64,000 nt of DNA from Gordonia prachuapensis (GTDB taxonomy: Bacteria > Actinomycetota > Actinomycetes > Mycobacteriales > Mycobacteriaceae). Location of the stretch: contig NZ_JAZDUE010000007.1 in the NCBI RefSeq assembly GCF_036350515.1, positions 186,001-250,000 of the forward strand, read 5' to 3'. Below are positions 49,500-57,518 of the stretch, piece after piece. Each line of letters starts with the position of its first letter. Position 1 is the first letter of the stretch. The translations under genes and the position numbers were made by a program. The notes beneath the pieces were generated by a model. It was not told the origin of the DNA. It worked only from the letters and a program-made list of their open reading frames with translations, and did no database searches.

Positions 49500-50498
49500 T
49501 CAGGCCATGAGTGCGCGAAAGCGCCAGTCGAGGACGGGCCGTGTGGCACCGTCGGACTCGTGGGCCACGACCGTCGACCGAAGATCGACGACGCCGCCGC
49601 GGTCGAGTGGGGTCGCACGTTCGACGTGGAGAGCACTGGTGAGTGTGTCGCCCTCGTGGACCGGGCCGGTGTGATCGCACGACTCCCAGCCCAGCACCGT
49701 GACCAGATTCGGCAGAGCGCGGGTCGCCTGGGCGAGCGCCAACCCGATCGTGTGGCCGCCGTACACCAGGCGGCCGTTCTGTCCGACCCGGGCGTCGTGA
49801 TGGGTGGCGGCGATGTTGAGGGTGAGTCGGGCGAGTTCCGGTGCGCTCGACACCACATCTGCGCTGGAATCGAACGTCCCGCCGGCCAAGTCCGTTGAGA
49901 AGTGTTGTCCCGCAACCTTCTCTCTGAACACCTCCAGATCCCAGTCGGGCAGCGTCGGTTCGGTGGTCTCAGCGGTGCCGATCGTGGACAGATCGTCGGC
50001 GGGCGGTGTGCGGTCCGGGTTCGCCGAGGGACTCAACGGCAGCATCGCGCATCGGTAGAAGTCCAGCACGACTCGGTCGTGCTGGTCGGTGGTGACGATG
50101 TGCAGCGCAGCGAGCCCAGTCGGGGCGCGGCCCGGCTTGGGGGTGTTCTCGCGCAACCCGACGACCTCGGTGGTGGTGGTCAGGGTGTCGCCGATGTGCG
50201 GGCTGTGCAGGAAGCGGAGCCCGCGATAGAAGAGATTGGCCTTCACGTGATGGGTCGCCAGAGTGGACTGGCCTATGGCCAGGTCGCACACCAGTCCGGG
50301 ATGCGCAACAGCCTCGGAGCCTCCGGTCACGCGTCGTGCCAGTTCGGCGTCGAGGGACAGGCGCATCCGATCGCCCAGGATCGCCTGATGGGCCGCGGCC
50401 ATCCCGGACGTCAGCGTCACCGACGGGGCGTCGGAGAAACGCTGTCCGACGGTGAGTTCGTCGAAGTACGGACCGCCGACGGAGATGGCGGCGCTCAC
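49500..50498 (-). CDS. Double-hotdog MaoC-like hydratase
   Basis: 332 residues, with two hotdog folds (about 8-155 and 185-332), the size and layout of mesaconyl-CoA or itaconyl-CoA hydratases. Blocks: VGGPYFDELTVGQRFSDAPS, LFYRGLRFLHSPHIGDTLTT, then NIAATHHDARVGQNGRLVYG and GGHTIGLALAQATRALPN. The usual Asp/His pair probably lies in ATHHDAR and YGGHT, but I cannot fix it. The GTG start overlaps the CitE stop (GTGA). It should add water across a C=C of an enoyl-CoA made by the CoA-transferase or dehydrogenase nearby. Confidence 0.82.
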   Translation of the reverse strand: MSAAISVGGPYFDELTVGQRFSDAPSVTLTSGMAAAHQAILGDRMRLSLDAELARRVTGGSEAVAHPGLVCDLAIGQSTLATHHVKANLFYRGLRFLHSPHIGDTLTTTTEVVGLRENTPKPGRAPTGLAALHIVTTDQHDRVVLDFYRCAMLPLSPSANPDRTPPADDLSTIGTAETTEPTLPDWDLEVFREKVAGQHFSTDLAGGTFDSSADVVSSAPELARLTLNIAATHHDARVGQNGRLVYGGHTIGLALAQATRALPNLVTVLGWESCDHTGPVHEGDTLTSALHVERATPLDRGGVVDLRSTVVAHESDGATRPVLDWRFRALMA

Positions 50499-51340
50499 GA
50501 GAGACCCGCCTTCGCCAGGACGCGTCGTGCGGAGACGGCCATCGCCTCGTCGAGCATCCGGCCGTCGAGCTTCGCCGCACCGTCACCGCGCGCGGCTGCG
50601 TCGGAAAGTGCCGCGATGACCCGTCGCGCGTCCGCAACGTCATCGGCCTCCGGCGTGAAGATCGCGCGCGCCGAGTCGATCTGGGTAGGATGGATCACCC
50701 AGGTGCCGTCGAAGCCCAGGTCCCGCACCCAGGTCTTGGCTTCGCGAAATCCGTCGTCGTCGGCGATGGTGAGATGCGGCCCGTCCACCACCGCAACACC
50801 GGCAGCACGGCCGGCGATCAGTACGCGGTCCTGGATCGGATGCCAGCCAGATCGCGGCATCGACGCCGAGCGACCCAATGTCGCAGCCAGATCCGCATAA
50901 CCGATCACGACCGTGACCAGGCGGTCGGTGGCGGCACAGATGTCCGCGATGTCGCGGATCCCGGTCGGTGTCTCCACCAGGATCTGCAGTCCGATGGACG
51001 AGCCGCGCAACGCCCCGTCCGCTTCGATCAGCTGGTCTGGTGACTCGGCCTTGGGGAGCACCACCGTGCACAGCTGTGGTCCCATCGCGGCGCAGGCGGC
51101 GATGTCGTCGCCGAACCATTCGGTGTCGCCGGCGTTCACCCGGATGGACACCGGCCGCTGCGAACCGAATTCGGCCACCAGGTCGGCCGCGGCCGCACGC
51201 GCAGAGCTCTTCTGGTCCGGGGTTACGGCGTCCTCGAGGTCGAGTACGACCTCGTCGGCGGCCGAGGAAAGCGCTTTACGGGCCTTCCGGTCGTCGGAGG
51301 CGGGAGCGACGAGCACCGCGCGTCGTCTGTCTGCCCTCAT
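50495..51340 (-). CDS. CitE-like CoA-ester lyase (HpcH/HpaI family)
   Basis: 281 residues, TIM barrel. VVLDLEDAVTPDQKSSAR carries metal/substrate residues; VVLPKAESPDQL, LQILVETPTGIRDIADI and TVVIGYADLAATLG follow, and FDGTWVIHPTQIDSA ends the barrel. Free-standing CitE proteins cleave citramalyl-CoA, malyl-CoA or similar 3-hydroxyacyl-CoA esters. First gene of the operon, with start ATG 51340 inside the stop of a 6-codon ORF made by duplication of the start region. Operon partners suggest (S)-citramalyl-CoA lyase. Confidence 0.87.
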   Translation of the reverse strand: MRADRRRAVLVAPASDDRKARKALSSAADEVVLDLEDAVTPDQKSSARAAAADLVAEFGSQRPVSIRVNAGDTEWFGDDIAACAAMGPQLCTVVLPKAESPDQLIEADGALRGSSIGLQILVETPTGIRDIADICAATDRLVTVVIGYADLAATLGRSASMPRSGWHPIQDRVLIAGRAAGVAVVDGPHLTIADDDGFREAKTWVRDLGFDGTWVIHPTQIDSARAIFTPEADDVADARRVIAALSDAAARGDGAAKLDGRMLDEAMAVSARRVLAKAGLS

Positions 51341-51357
51341 CGTCTGTCTGCTCTCAT
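51337..51357 (-). CDS. 6-codon ORF produced by duplication of the citE start
   Basis: ATG at 51357 reads MRADRR then TGA, and the TGA overlaps the ATG of the CitE gene, whose own first residues are MRADRR. The two 17-nt segments differ at one base. It may couple translation or simply be a slippage product. Confidence 0.4.
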   Translation of the reverse strand: MRADRR

Positions 51358-51588
51358 GGTCTGTCCGTTCTCGGGTTTCGATGCCGTGGGCCGCGGCGGT
51401 AGGCCGGCCAGAGTCCAGCCAAAATGTGCGGCCAAATATTGCGCACCTAGACACTTACCAGACGCTGTGCGAAGTGGGAAGCCCTGTATGAGTGCTTGAC
51501 AAGCTCGGCCACTGACGCGAGTATGGCCGTACAAATCGAGGCGGGACTGGCGCGGCCGTGGCTTCCGAGCCGACACGATGAGGTGATC

Positions 51589-52740
51589 ATGACCAATCTG
51601 AATGTCGAGGAATCGTTCCTGGTCGAGACGGTACGAGCGTTCATCGACCGCGACGTCAAGCCGACGGTGCAGGAGGTGGAACATGCCAACTCCTACCCGG
51701 AGAAGTGGATCGAGCAGATGAAGCAGATCGGCATCTACGGTCTCGCGGTGCCCGAGGAGTACGGCGGCTCACCGGTGTCGATGCCGTGTTATGCGCAGGT
51801 CACCCAGGAGTTGGCGCGCGGCTGGATGAGCTTGGCCGGTGCGATGGGCGGACACACGGTGGTCGCCAAGCTGCTGACACTGTTCGGAACCGAGGATCAG
51901 AAGCAGAGGTATCTGCCGCGCATGGCGACCGGCGAGATGCGGGCGACGATGGCGCTGACCGAACCCGGAGGTGGGTCGGACCTCCAGAACATGGCCACTG
52001 TCGCCAAGGTCGACGGCGACGACCTGGTGATCTCCGGCGCCAAGACGTGGATCTCCAATGCCCGTCGCTCGGGCCTGATCGCACTGCTGTGCAAGACCGA
52101 TCCATCAGCCGAGCCACGCCATCGCGGGATCTCGATCGTGCTGTGTGAGCACGGGCCCGGATTGGCGGTCTCGCGTGACCTCCCGAAGCTGGGCTACAAG
52201 GGTGTGGAGACCTGCGAGCTCTCGTTCGACGGTTACCGGATTTCGCAGTCGGCGATCCTGGGAGCCACGCCCGGTAAGGGTTTCGGGCAGATGATGAAGG
52301 GGCTGGAGACGGGTCGAATCCAGGTCGCCTGCCGCGCGCTCGGTGTCGCGACCGCGGCGCTCGAGGATTCGCTCGCCTACGCCCAGCACCGGGAGTCGTT
52401 CGGCCAGCCGATCTGGAAGCACCAGTCGATCGGCAACTATCTCGCGGACATGGCGACGAAGCTGACCGCTGCACGTCAGCTCACCTGGCATGCTGCCGAG
52501 AAGTACGACCAGGGCGAACGCTGCGACATGGAGGCGGGGATGGCGAAGCTCTACGCGTCGGAGGTCGCGATGGAGATCGCGCTGAACGCAGTCCGCATTC
52601 ATGGCGGGTACGGCTACTCGACCGAATACGACGTCGAACGCTACTTCCGCGATGCACCACTGATGATCGTCGGGGAGGGCACCAACGAGATCCAGCGCAA
52701 CGTGATCGCGAGCCAACTCGTTTCCCGCGGCGGGATCTGA
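51589..52740 (+). CDS. Acyl-CoA dehydrogenase
   Basis: 383 residues. Blocks: MALTEPGGGSDLQNMATVAK, LVISGAKTWISNARRSG, RIQVACRALGVATAALEDSL and AVRIHGGYGYSTEYDVERYF; the catalytic Glu is in IVGEGTNEIQRN. ATG 51589 follows GAGGTGATC. Divergent from the citE operon and followed 21 bp later by a GntR gene. If the operon handles C5 dicarboxylates, this enzyme could act on methylsuccinyl- or glutaryl-like CoA, but nothing in the sequence proves that. Confidence 0.9.
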   Translation: MTNLNVEESFLVETVRAFIDRDVKPTVQEVEHANSYPEKWIEQMKQIGIYGLAVPEEYGGSPVSMPCYAQVTQELARGWMSLAGAMGGHTVVAKLLTLFGTEDQKQRYLPRMATGEMRATMALTEPGGGSDLQNMATVAKVDGDDLVISGAKTWISNARRSGLIALLCKTDPSAEPRHRGISIVLCEHGPGLAVSRDLPKLGYKGVETCELSFDGYRISQSAILGATPGKGFGQMMKGLETGRIQVACRALGVATAALEDSLAYAQHRESFGQPIWKHQSIGNYLADMATKLTAARQLTWHAAEKYDQGERCDMEAGMAKLYASEVAMEIALNAVRIHGGYGYSTEYDVERYFRDAPLMIVGEGTNEIQRNVIASQLVSRGGI

Positions 52741-52761
52741 GCAGGCGATACGATTCCCGCA

Positions 52762-53505
52762 ATGACCGCACGAGACGTCGCCGAACCGGCCTATCGAGTT
52801 CTCGCCGCGACGTTGCGTGCGCGGATCGCGGAGGGACGCTACCGCGACGGGGTGCGTCTGCCGACCGAGTCGGAGCTGTCCGACGAGTTCGGTCTGAGCA
52901 GGCAGACGGTGCGGCGTGCCTTTCAGGACCTGGTCGCCGAGGGTGCGGTGTACCGAGTCCCGGGGCGGGGGACCTTCGCCACCGAGGGTGCCGGGCGGTA
53001 TCTGCGGCAGCTGGGCTCCATCGAAGATCTGATGAACCTGTCCGCGGACACCACGATGGAGGTCGTCACATTACCACGCCGCCAGGTGGACCTCGAGGCG
53101 GCCGGCCGATTGCGGCTCGACACCGACCTCGTCTACCGCATGACATTTCGACGATTTCACGACGGCATGCCGTTCGTATCGACGACCGTATGGTGGCCCG
53201 AGCCGGTGGGTCGGCTTCTGCTCGACCACGATGATCTGCGCGAGGGCGCGCGCAGCACCCACACCATGATCGGATTGCTCGAGCCTCACCTGTCGCGGCC
53301 GATCACCGAAGCGGCCCAATCGATCACGGTGGCAGCGGCGGATTCCGCGGTTGCCGAGCAGCTGAACTGCACCCCGGGTCATCCGATGTTGCGGGTGGAT
53401 CGGCTCTACAGCGACTCTGCCGGCCAGGCGGTGGAACTCGCGGTGAGTCATTTCCTGCCCGAGCACTACACCTATCGCGTCACCCTTCGGCGAGGCGCGA
53501 CGTGA
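52762..53505 (+). CDS. GntR-family regulator, HutC/UTRA subfamily
   Basis: 247 residues. Winged helix at 8-75 (YRVLAATLRARIAEGRYRDG, PTESELSDEFGLSRQTVRRA, FQDLVAEGAVYRVPGRGTFA) and a UTRA ligand domain from about 95 (VDLEAAGRLRLDTDLVYRMT). Probably the regulator of the acyl-CoA dehydrogenase with which it is cotranscribed and of the divergent citE operon. The 51358-51588 intergenic region has TGTGCG...CGCAC half-sites near 51424-51447 that might be an operator, but the match is not strong. Confidence 0.88.
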   Translation: MTARDVAEPAYRVLAATLRARIAEGRYRDGVRLPTESELSDEFGLSRQTVRRAFQDLVAEGAVYRVPGRGTFATEGAGRYLRQLGSIEDLMNLSADTTMEVVTLPRRQVDLEAAGRLRLDTDLVYRMTFRRFHDGMPFVSTTVWWPEPVGRLLLDHDDLREGARSTHTMIGLLEPHLSRPITEAAQSITVAAADSAVAEQLNCTPGHPMLRVDRLYSDSAGQAVELAVSHFLPEHYTYRVTLRRGAT

Positions 53506-53538
53506 CGTCCTTCCCGCAAGTCGTTCTCGCGCCGGTCA

Positions 53539-54645
53539 TCATGTCGGCGTGACCCATTCGCTCCACGTGGTGTGCTCGGCCACCGCGCCGGGCAACGGGT
53601 CGACGCCGATCCCCGGGCCGCGAGGCACGTCCATCACCCCGTCGTGAACGGTGAACGGCGGCGTGATGTCCTGGGCGAAGTACCGCTCGGACGCCGAGAT
53701 GTCGCCGGGCAGGGTGAAACCGGGCATGGCCGCCAGTGCGAGATTGGCGGCGCGCCCGATGCCGGTCTCCAGCATCCCGCCGCACCACACCGGGATGCCG
53801 TGGGCGACACAGACATCGTGTATCCGTGCCGCCTCCAGGTAGCCGCCCACCCGACCCGGTTTGATGTTCACGATGTCGCACGCGCCGAGCCGGATGGCGT
53901 CGGCCGCCGACCGTGCGGAGACGATCGTCTCGTCGAGGCAGACCGGGGTGGACATCACCTCACGCAACCGGACATGGGTCATCAGGTCTTCCTCGTCGAA
54001 GGGCTGCTCGACGAGGAGCAGGCCGAACGCGTCGAGTTGCGCCAGGTGCCGCAGATCGGTTGCGCGATAGGCGGTGTTGGCGTCGACCTGCAGCGCCACT
54101 GCATCGCCGACGTGTTCGCGGACCGCGGCGGTGGGGACGACATCCCAACCCGGACGGATCTTGAGTTTGATTCGCCGGTACCCGGCGTCGAGATGACGGT
54201 CGACTTCGGCGAGCAGCGCCGCGATGCTGTCGGTGATGCCCACCGACACGCCAACCGGCACTGATTGTGCGGTGCCGCCGAGCCGGTCCGCCAGCGGCAT
54301 CTGCGCACCTCTCAGTTCGGCGTCGAGTATCGCGATCTCCAACGCCGCCTTGGCCATTCGATGGCCCTTGAGGTGTGCGAGGGCGGGTGCGACGTCGATC
54401 GCGCGGATGTCGCGGTGGCACACCGCCGGGATCAGGAATCGCCGCAGGACGTCGATCGCGCCGTCGGTGTACTCGGCGGAGTAGACGGGTTCGTCGATGG
54501 AGACGCATTCGCCCCACCCCTCACCCGCCTCGGAGACGACCCGCACGAGGAGCGCCGACCGCACCACCTCGGTGGCGAAGGACGTCTGGAAGGGGCCGAC
54601 CAACGGCAGCTCGACGCGCCTGAGTTCGACTCCGGTGATCCTCAT
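53539..54645 (-). CDS. Enolase-superfamily N-succinyl/N-acylamino acid racemase or o-succinylbenzoate synthase
   Basis: 368 residues. Mandelate-racemase-like MLE subgroup: KxK at Lys160 and Lys162 (YRRIKLKIRP), metal ligands Asp188, Glu213 and Asp238 (VDAN, LVEQPFD, CLDET) and Lys262 (NIKPGRVGGY) on the opposite face. This set supports two-base racemisation (NSAR) or OSBS activity. The ATG overlaps the stop of the preceding GNAT gene (TGATG). In Geobacillus an NSAR and a GNAT succinyltransferase take part in D- to L-amino acid conversion, which the pairing recalls. No menaquinone genes are nearby, arguing against OSBS as the main role. Confidence 0.87.
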   Translation of the reverse strand: MRITGVELRRVELPLVGPFQTSFATEVVRSALLVRVVSEAGEGWGECVSIDEPVYSAEYTDGAIDVLRRFLIPAVCHRDIRAIDVAPALAHLKGHRMAKAALEIAILDAELRGAQMPLADRLGGTAQSVPVGVSVGITDSIAALLAEVDRHLDAGYRRIKLKIRPGWDVVPTAAVREHVGDAVALQVDANTAYRATDLRHLAQLDAFGLLLVEQPFDEEDLMTHVRLREVMSTPVCLDETIVSARSAADAIRLGACDIVNIKPGRVGGYLEAARIHDVCVAHGIPVWCGGMLETGIGRAANLALAAMPGFTLPGDISASERYFAQDITPPFTVHDGVMDVPRGPGIGVDPLPGAVAEHTTWSEWVTPT

Positions 54646-55442
54646 TCGTCGGCTGCCACTACGTAGTGCCCGGACCGCAGGAAGCGGGTGGCAGGCGCGG
54701 CAGCTGCGGTGTCGGAGGCGAAATGCGGTGCGAGGGCGTCCCGCACCGCGGTTCGCCAGTGGGACGCGGCAACCGGGTCGGTGCGTCGCATCGCCTCGAT
54801 GTCGCGGGGGACCGGGATCACCACGGGTGAGCCGGACTCGGCGATCGCCTTCGGGACCTCACCGGTCGTCTCGATGCCCATCCGGCCACCCGCGCCGACG
54901 ACGTCATCGACCGTCTCATCGGTGGGTTCCGGCAGTGGCACATCGAGTGCCCAGGACATGAGCAGCCGGTCGCTCTCATCACCACCGCCGAGTTCGTCGC
55001 CGAGGTCGCCGTAGAAGTCCCGGTGGTAGGCGATGGGCGCCGCGCCCAGTTTGGCGATGTTGAAGTACGCGTTGCGGGCGACGAGCGGGTCGAAGGTCCA
55101 CGTGATGGTGGTGATTCCGCGCGCCAGGGCCCAGCCGCGCTGGTGCATTTTCAGTGCACTGCCGACGTTGTGCCCTCGGCCGATGCGGGACACCCCGGTC
55201 ATGTGGCTGTGCAACGTCGTCCCGACGGGTGCCGCGAAGAACGCCACACTGCCTCCGGCGAGCCGATCACCGACGAAGGCACCCGCGACGTAGTTGCCGG
55301 CGTGGGAGAGCGCGCGCAGCATGTCGACACTGACCGGCCGGTTTGCGGGATCGGGATGCCACACGTCGTCGAACACCCGGGTCAGCTTGTCGAGGTCTGC
55401 CGGGTCGGTCAGTTCCCGGATTTCGGGGCCGTTCGCAGACAT
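54642..55442 (-). CDS. GNAT-family acyltransferase coupled to the racemase
   Basis: 266 residues. GNAT core: FVGDRLAGGSVAFFAAPVG, GVSRIGRGHNVGSALKMHQR (acyl-CoA loop), ITTITWTFDPLVARNAYFNI and LGAAPIAYHRDFYGDL. This resembles the COG3375-type proteins often found beside NSAR/OSBS genes; the likely role is N-succinylation or N-acylation of an amino acid for the racemase. GATAAT ends 6 nt before the ATG, so the two-gene operon is probably leaderless. Confidence 0.82.
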   Translation of the reverse strand: MSANGPEIRELTDPADLDKLTRVFDDVWHPDPANRPVSVDMLRALSHAGNYVAGAFVGDRLAGGSVAFFAAPVGTTLHSHMTGVSRIGRGHNVGSALKMHQRGWALARGITTITWTFDPLVARNAYFNIAKLGAAPIAYHRDFYGDLGDELGGGDESDRLLMSWALDVPLPEPTDETVDDVVGAGGRMGIETTGEVPKAIAESGSPVVIPVPRDIEAMRRTDPVAASHWRTAVRDALAPHFASDTAAAAPATRFLRSGHYVVAADE

Positions 55443-55448
55443 ACGGTG

Positions 55449-55454
55449 ATTATC
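55449..55454 (-). promoter_or_regulatory. -10 element (GATAAT) of the GNAT-racemase operon
   Basis: On the minus strand GATAAT ends 6 nt before the GNAT ATG, close to the -10 consensus TATAAT, indicating a leaderless start. Confidence 0.5.
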
Positions 55455-55551
55455 GCACCACGGGTGGCCGGCTCCGAGCGCTTCGCCCTGCGACCGAACG
55501 TGGCCGAGTGCGCCCGTGGGCGGTCGAACCGCGGCATTAGGATGAGGGGTC

Positions 55552-56079
55552 ATGAGCTGCGCAGGACCCGACCGGGCCGGAGATTCGCTGACGCGGATCG
55601 CGGCCGGTGTCGTGGTCCCGGGCGTCGCCGTCGCCGCCCATGGCCTCGGTGCCGGTGCCGTGCCCGGGGTCGCCGGGATGGTGCTCGCCGCGGCCGTCGG
55701 TGTCCTCGCCGCACTCCTCCTGGGTGATCGGCGACGACGATCGGCCATCGTCTCGGTGTCGCGCGCGGCCGGCGTGCTCACGGTCGCGCAGATCGCGGCG
55801 CACACGGTCATGACAATGGGGCCGGCTCACGCCGGCGCCCACGATCACCATGACGCGGTGCTGCCGATGCTGCTCACCCACATCGCGGCCATCCCGTTGA
55901 GCGCAGCACTCATCGTGGTCGCGGCCGGTCTGCTCGCCACGTTGACCACGGCCATCGGCAAGCTCACCGCCCCACCGGTGATCGCGGCGCCCGCACCGGC
56001 TCCCGTCTTCTGGGTGGCTCCCACCCCCGGCCTGACAGCGGTCATCCGCGGAATCGGGGTCCGCGGACCGCCTGCGTGA
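55552..56079 (+). CDS. Hypothetical membrane protein of the copper cassette
   Basis: 175 residues. Three or four hydrophobic helices (about 14-32, 35-57, 68-88, 103-130) and a His/Asp-rich loop AHAGAHDHHDAVLPM near 92-106 that could bind metal. The C-terminal part is Pro/Ala-rich. Family not recognised. It precedes ycnI by 127 bp on the same strand, so probably belongs to the same copper-related unit. TAGGAT lies 8 nt before the ATG. Confidence 0.65.
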   Translation: MSCAGPDRAGDSLTRIAAGVVVPGVAVAAHGLGAGAVPGVAGMVLAAAVGVLAALLLGDRRRRSAIVSVSRAAGVLTVAQIAAHTVMTMGPAHAGAHDHHDAVLPMLLTHIAAIPLSAALIVVAAGLLATLTTAIGKLTAPPVIAAPAPAPVFWVAPTPGLTAVIRGIGVRGPPA

Positions 56080-56206
56080 GCTCTACCCACCAACACCGCC
56101 GCCCGGAATCCCCGGAGGCGGCGTCCCCTGCATCGACCCGACGGACACCGTTCGATGCGATCGAACGGGCGCCCATCGAGCGCGCCCACCACAGAAAGAG
56201 CTTCAC

Positions 56207-56944
56207 ATGTCCAATTCCTTGCTCAGGCGGCTCGTCGCCCCCACCGCGGCCGCGGCCATCGCCGCCACGGCCGCGTTCGTCGGTGCCGGTGCCGCCTCCG
56301 CACACGTCACGGCCAACGCCCCGACCCTTGCGCAGGGCGGATACGGCGTCGTCACCTTCGTCGTGCCCAACGAATCCGACACGGCCGCCACCACCGAATT
56401 GACCGTCACCCTGCCGAACCTGAAATCCGCCCGACCCGAGGCGATGTCAGGCTGGCGGTCAGAGGTGGCGAAAGACCCCTCGACCGAAGCGGTCACCTCG
56501 ATCACCTGGACCGCCCTGCCCGGTACGCCGGGCGTCCCGGTGGGCGAGTTCGCGCAATTCCGGATCTCGGGCGGCCCGTTCCCCGAGGAGGATTCCGTCA
56601 TGCTTCCGGCGACTCAGATCTACGCGGACGGCGAACGCGTCGCCTGGGCGGAGCCCATGGGCGCCGACGGTGAGGAGCCCGAGCACCCCGCGCCGACGTT
56701 GACACTGCCCGCGGCGACCGACGGCGACGACCACCACGGCGGATCGGCCTCGCATGGGTCGACCGACACGGCCGGTTCGGCCGAGACGACTGAGGCCTCG
56801 GACTCCACGGATGACGCCGCGCGGTGGCTCGGCGGGATCGGTCTTCTCGTCGGTGCTCTGGGCGCGGTGATCGGGGTGGCCGCGCTGACGCGGAGTGGTC
56901 GCCGCGGCGGGGGTTCGGACACCGAGCGCGGCAGCGATGCGTAG
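56207..56944 (+). CDS. ycnI: YcnI-family copper-binding protein (DUF1775)
   Basis: 245 residues. Signal peptide cleaved near AASA, so the mature protein starts AHVTANAP and places a His at the N terminus, as in YcnI Cu(II) sites. The DUF1775 domain includes VPNESDTAATTELTVTLP and WTALPGTPG. A His/Thr/Ser-rich linker (DDHHGGSASHGS) precedes one C-terminal membrane helix (about 207-227) and a short basic tail. It is followed by CopC and CopD, so it should act in copper storage or delivery at the outer face of the membrane. Its stop overlaps the copC start. Confidence 0.85.
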   Translation: MSNSLLRRLVAPTAAAAIAATAAFVGAGAASAHVTANAPTLAQGGYGVVTFVVPNESDTAATTELTVTLPNLKSARPEAMSGWRSEVAKDPSTEAVTSITWTALPGTPGVPVGEFAQFRISGGPFPEEDSVMLPATQIYADGERVAWAEPMGADGEEPEHPAPTLTLPAATDGDDHHGGSASHGSTDTAGSAETTEASDSTDDAARWLGGIGLLVGALGAVIGVAALTRSGRRGGGSDTERGSDA

Positions 56945-57482
56945 CCGCCGGATCACCGCGACGGTCGCGGTTGTCGTGGGGGTTCTGCTCACCGGAGGGT
57001 TCGGGTTCCTCGCGACGCCCACCGCCTCGGCCCACTCGCAGGTCGTCTCGTCGGACCCCGAGGACGGTTCAACCGTTCAGACCGCTCCGCAACAGGTGAC
57101 GATCACCTTCAACGAACCGCTGCAGGAGACGTTCGCGGTGCTGACCGTCGTGGGCCCCGACGGCAACTTCTGGCAGGACGGCGAGGCGATCGTCGACGGG
57201 CCGAGGCTGAGCGTCGCGCTTCGCGAACTCGGCCCGGCCGGCACCTACACGCTGAACTATCGCGTGACGTCGGCCGACGGACATCCGGTCGACGGACAGC
57301 GGACGTTCGAGCTGACCACCGCGGGTAGCGGGACGCCCGGGCCGGTCGCCGACAGTGCCGCCGACGAGAGCGACGGGGGACCTCCGCTGTGGCCGTTCAT
57401 CGTCGGTGCGGTGGTGCTGCTGGTCGGTGGACTCGGCGTGGTGCTGCTGATGTCGCGCAGGTCCGGGCCCCGGTCGAGCTGA
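56937..57482 (+). CDS. copC: CopC-domain copper-binding protein
   Basis: 181 residues. Signal peptide ends ASA; the mature protein begins HSQVVSSDPEDGS, the N-terminal His brace characteristic of CopC, with a second ligand in TSADGHPVDGQRTFEL. One C-terminal membrane helix (LWPFIVGAVVLLVGGLGVVL) and a basic tail, so anchored rather than free. ATG 56937 overlaps the ycnI stop. Hands copper to the CopD-like protein next to it. Confidence 0.9.
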   Translation: MRSRRITATVAVVVGVLLTGGFGFLATPTASAHSQVVSSDPEDGSTVQTAPQQVTITFNEPLQETFAVLTVVGPDGNFWQDGEAIVDGPRLSVALRELGPAGTYTLNYRVTSADGHPVDGQRTFELTTAGSGTPGPVADSAADESDGGPPLWPFIVGAVVLLVGGLGVVLLMSRRSGPRSS

Positions 57483-57518
57483 CAGGCGCGAGATCCGCAT
57501 GACGAACGACGCATCGGC

